5,493 nucleotides of DNA from Chitinophagaceae bacterium (GTDB lineage Bacteria > Bacteroidota > Bacteroidia > Chitinophagales > Chitinophagaceae), in the NCBI GenBank assembly GCA_025362915.1, contig JANYEU010000136.1:1-5493 (forward strand), in the 5' to 3' direction. Made by a program: the position numbers and the translations under genes. Shown here in pieces: positions 4,994 to 5,493 of the stretch. Position 1 is the stretch's first letter. Each line of letters begins with the position of its first letter. The notes under the pieces are model-generated. The model was given only the letters and a program-made list of their open reading frames with translations, was not told the origin of the DNA and made no database searches.

Positions 4994-5493
4994 ATGATTC
5001 GTAAAAAAGGCTTGATACTATTTACTATAATGGTATTTGCAAGTGCATTCTTTGCTTTTAAAACAATAAATGGTAAACAGGTCGCAGATACCCCAAAAAA
5101 GAAGCTACTGACTGCCATCGGACAATTATTACAAGAAGAACACTATAGCCCCAAGGCATTTGATGATGCATTTTCTAAACAGGTATTTAAAAAGTACCTA
5201 ACCGAACTTGATGGTGACAAGACCATGTTTATCCAATCGGATATAGATTATTTGAAAAAATACGAGACCACTATTGATGATGAAATAAAAGGTACTTCGG
5301 AAATAGCATTTACCCCTGCGGTAGATAGTTTCTATGAAAAAGATTTGCCAGAAGTGATAAATACTTATAAAGATATATTATCCAAGCCTTTTACTTTTAA
5401 TACCGATGAAACATTGGTTACAGACCCAGATAAATTATCGTACCCGGCAAATAAGGAAGAACGTGCCGAAAGATGGCGCAAGCGTTTAAAATA
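4994..5493 (+). CDS. prc: Tail-specific (carboxy-terminal processing) protease, N-terminal part; runs off the window
   Basis: The visible 166 residues open with MIRKK, then a hydrophobic stretch (6-22), so it is a secreted or inner-membrane-anchored periplasmic protein. Residues 34-166 match the N-terminal domain of Prc/Tsp proteases: AIGQLLQEEHYSPKAFDDAF (41-60), a Q-V-F-K-K-Y-L and L-D-G-D-K block (63-76), QSDIDYLKKYE (81-91) and a DILSKPF segment (127-133), ending near a WRKRLK. The PDZ domain and the S41 Ser/Lys catalytic part, needed to confirm activity, lie beyond the right edge. Full-length Bacteroidota homologues are about 700 residues, so roughly a quarter is seen. These enzymes trim or degrade periplasmic proteins from their C-termini. 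An in-frame ATG at 4973 would add seven residues (MQQILNF); I prefer 4994 because of the promoter spacing and the positively charged signal start. Neither start has a Shine-Dalgarno sequence. It is divergent from the porin cluster and probably unrelated to it. Confidence 0.9.
   Translation, partial: MIRKKGLILFTIMVFASAFFAFKTINGKQVADTPKKKLLTAIGQLLQEEHYSPKAFDDAFSKQVFKKYLTELDGDKTMFIQSDIDYLKKYETTIDDEIKGTSEIAFTPAVDSFYEKDLPEVINTYKDILSKPFTFNTDETLVTDPDKLSYPANKEERAERWRKRLK

Overview
The window looks like chromosomal DNA from a member of Bacteroidota, probably near Chitinophagaceae or a relative. This rests on the AT-rich composition, leaders without Shine-Dalgarno sequences, TAnnTTTG-type -7 boxes, lipoproteins with an SACNK-like signal end, and the protein families present. 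It carries three complete genes on the minus strand, the 5' part of one gene on the plus strand, and a repeat-rich left end.

Left end (1-508): no convincing gene. A 55-bp direct repeat (1-55 and 105-159) is followed directly by an array of eleven copies of an 11-bp core, TCTCCRGATAG, at an almost strict 21-bp spacing (161-380). Two alternating spacers give the array a 42-bp higher-order period. A strong intrinsic terminator (453-490) ends the minus-strand gene cluster.

Minus-strand cluster (4451 down to 509), in transcription order: an outer-membrane beta-barrel protein resembling the OprO/OprP type of porin; an imelysin-family (peptidase M75-like) lipoprotein with an intact GxHxxE motif; and a di-heme c-type cytochrome oxidoreductase of the DUF1111/COG3488 'thiol oxidoreductase' family with two CxxCH heme sites. 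All three should sit in the cell envelope. Imelysin and COG3488 proteins are known genomic neighbours, often linked to iron. I infer an envelope module for metal uptake or metal redox chemistry fed by its own barrel; the substrate cannot be read from the sequence. Both gaps inside the cluster contain the same purine-rich repeat (on the transcribed strand) right after the stop codon. The larger gap also has a long inverted repeat and an overlapping small hairpin.

Right end (4452-5493): a 542-bp divergent intergenic region holds candidate -7 boxes for both directions. It is followed by the N-terminal third or less of a tail-specific (Prc/Tsp, S41 family) protease that runs off the window. That gene looks like housekeeping and unrelated to the cluster.
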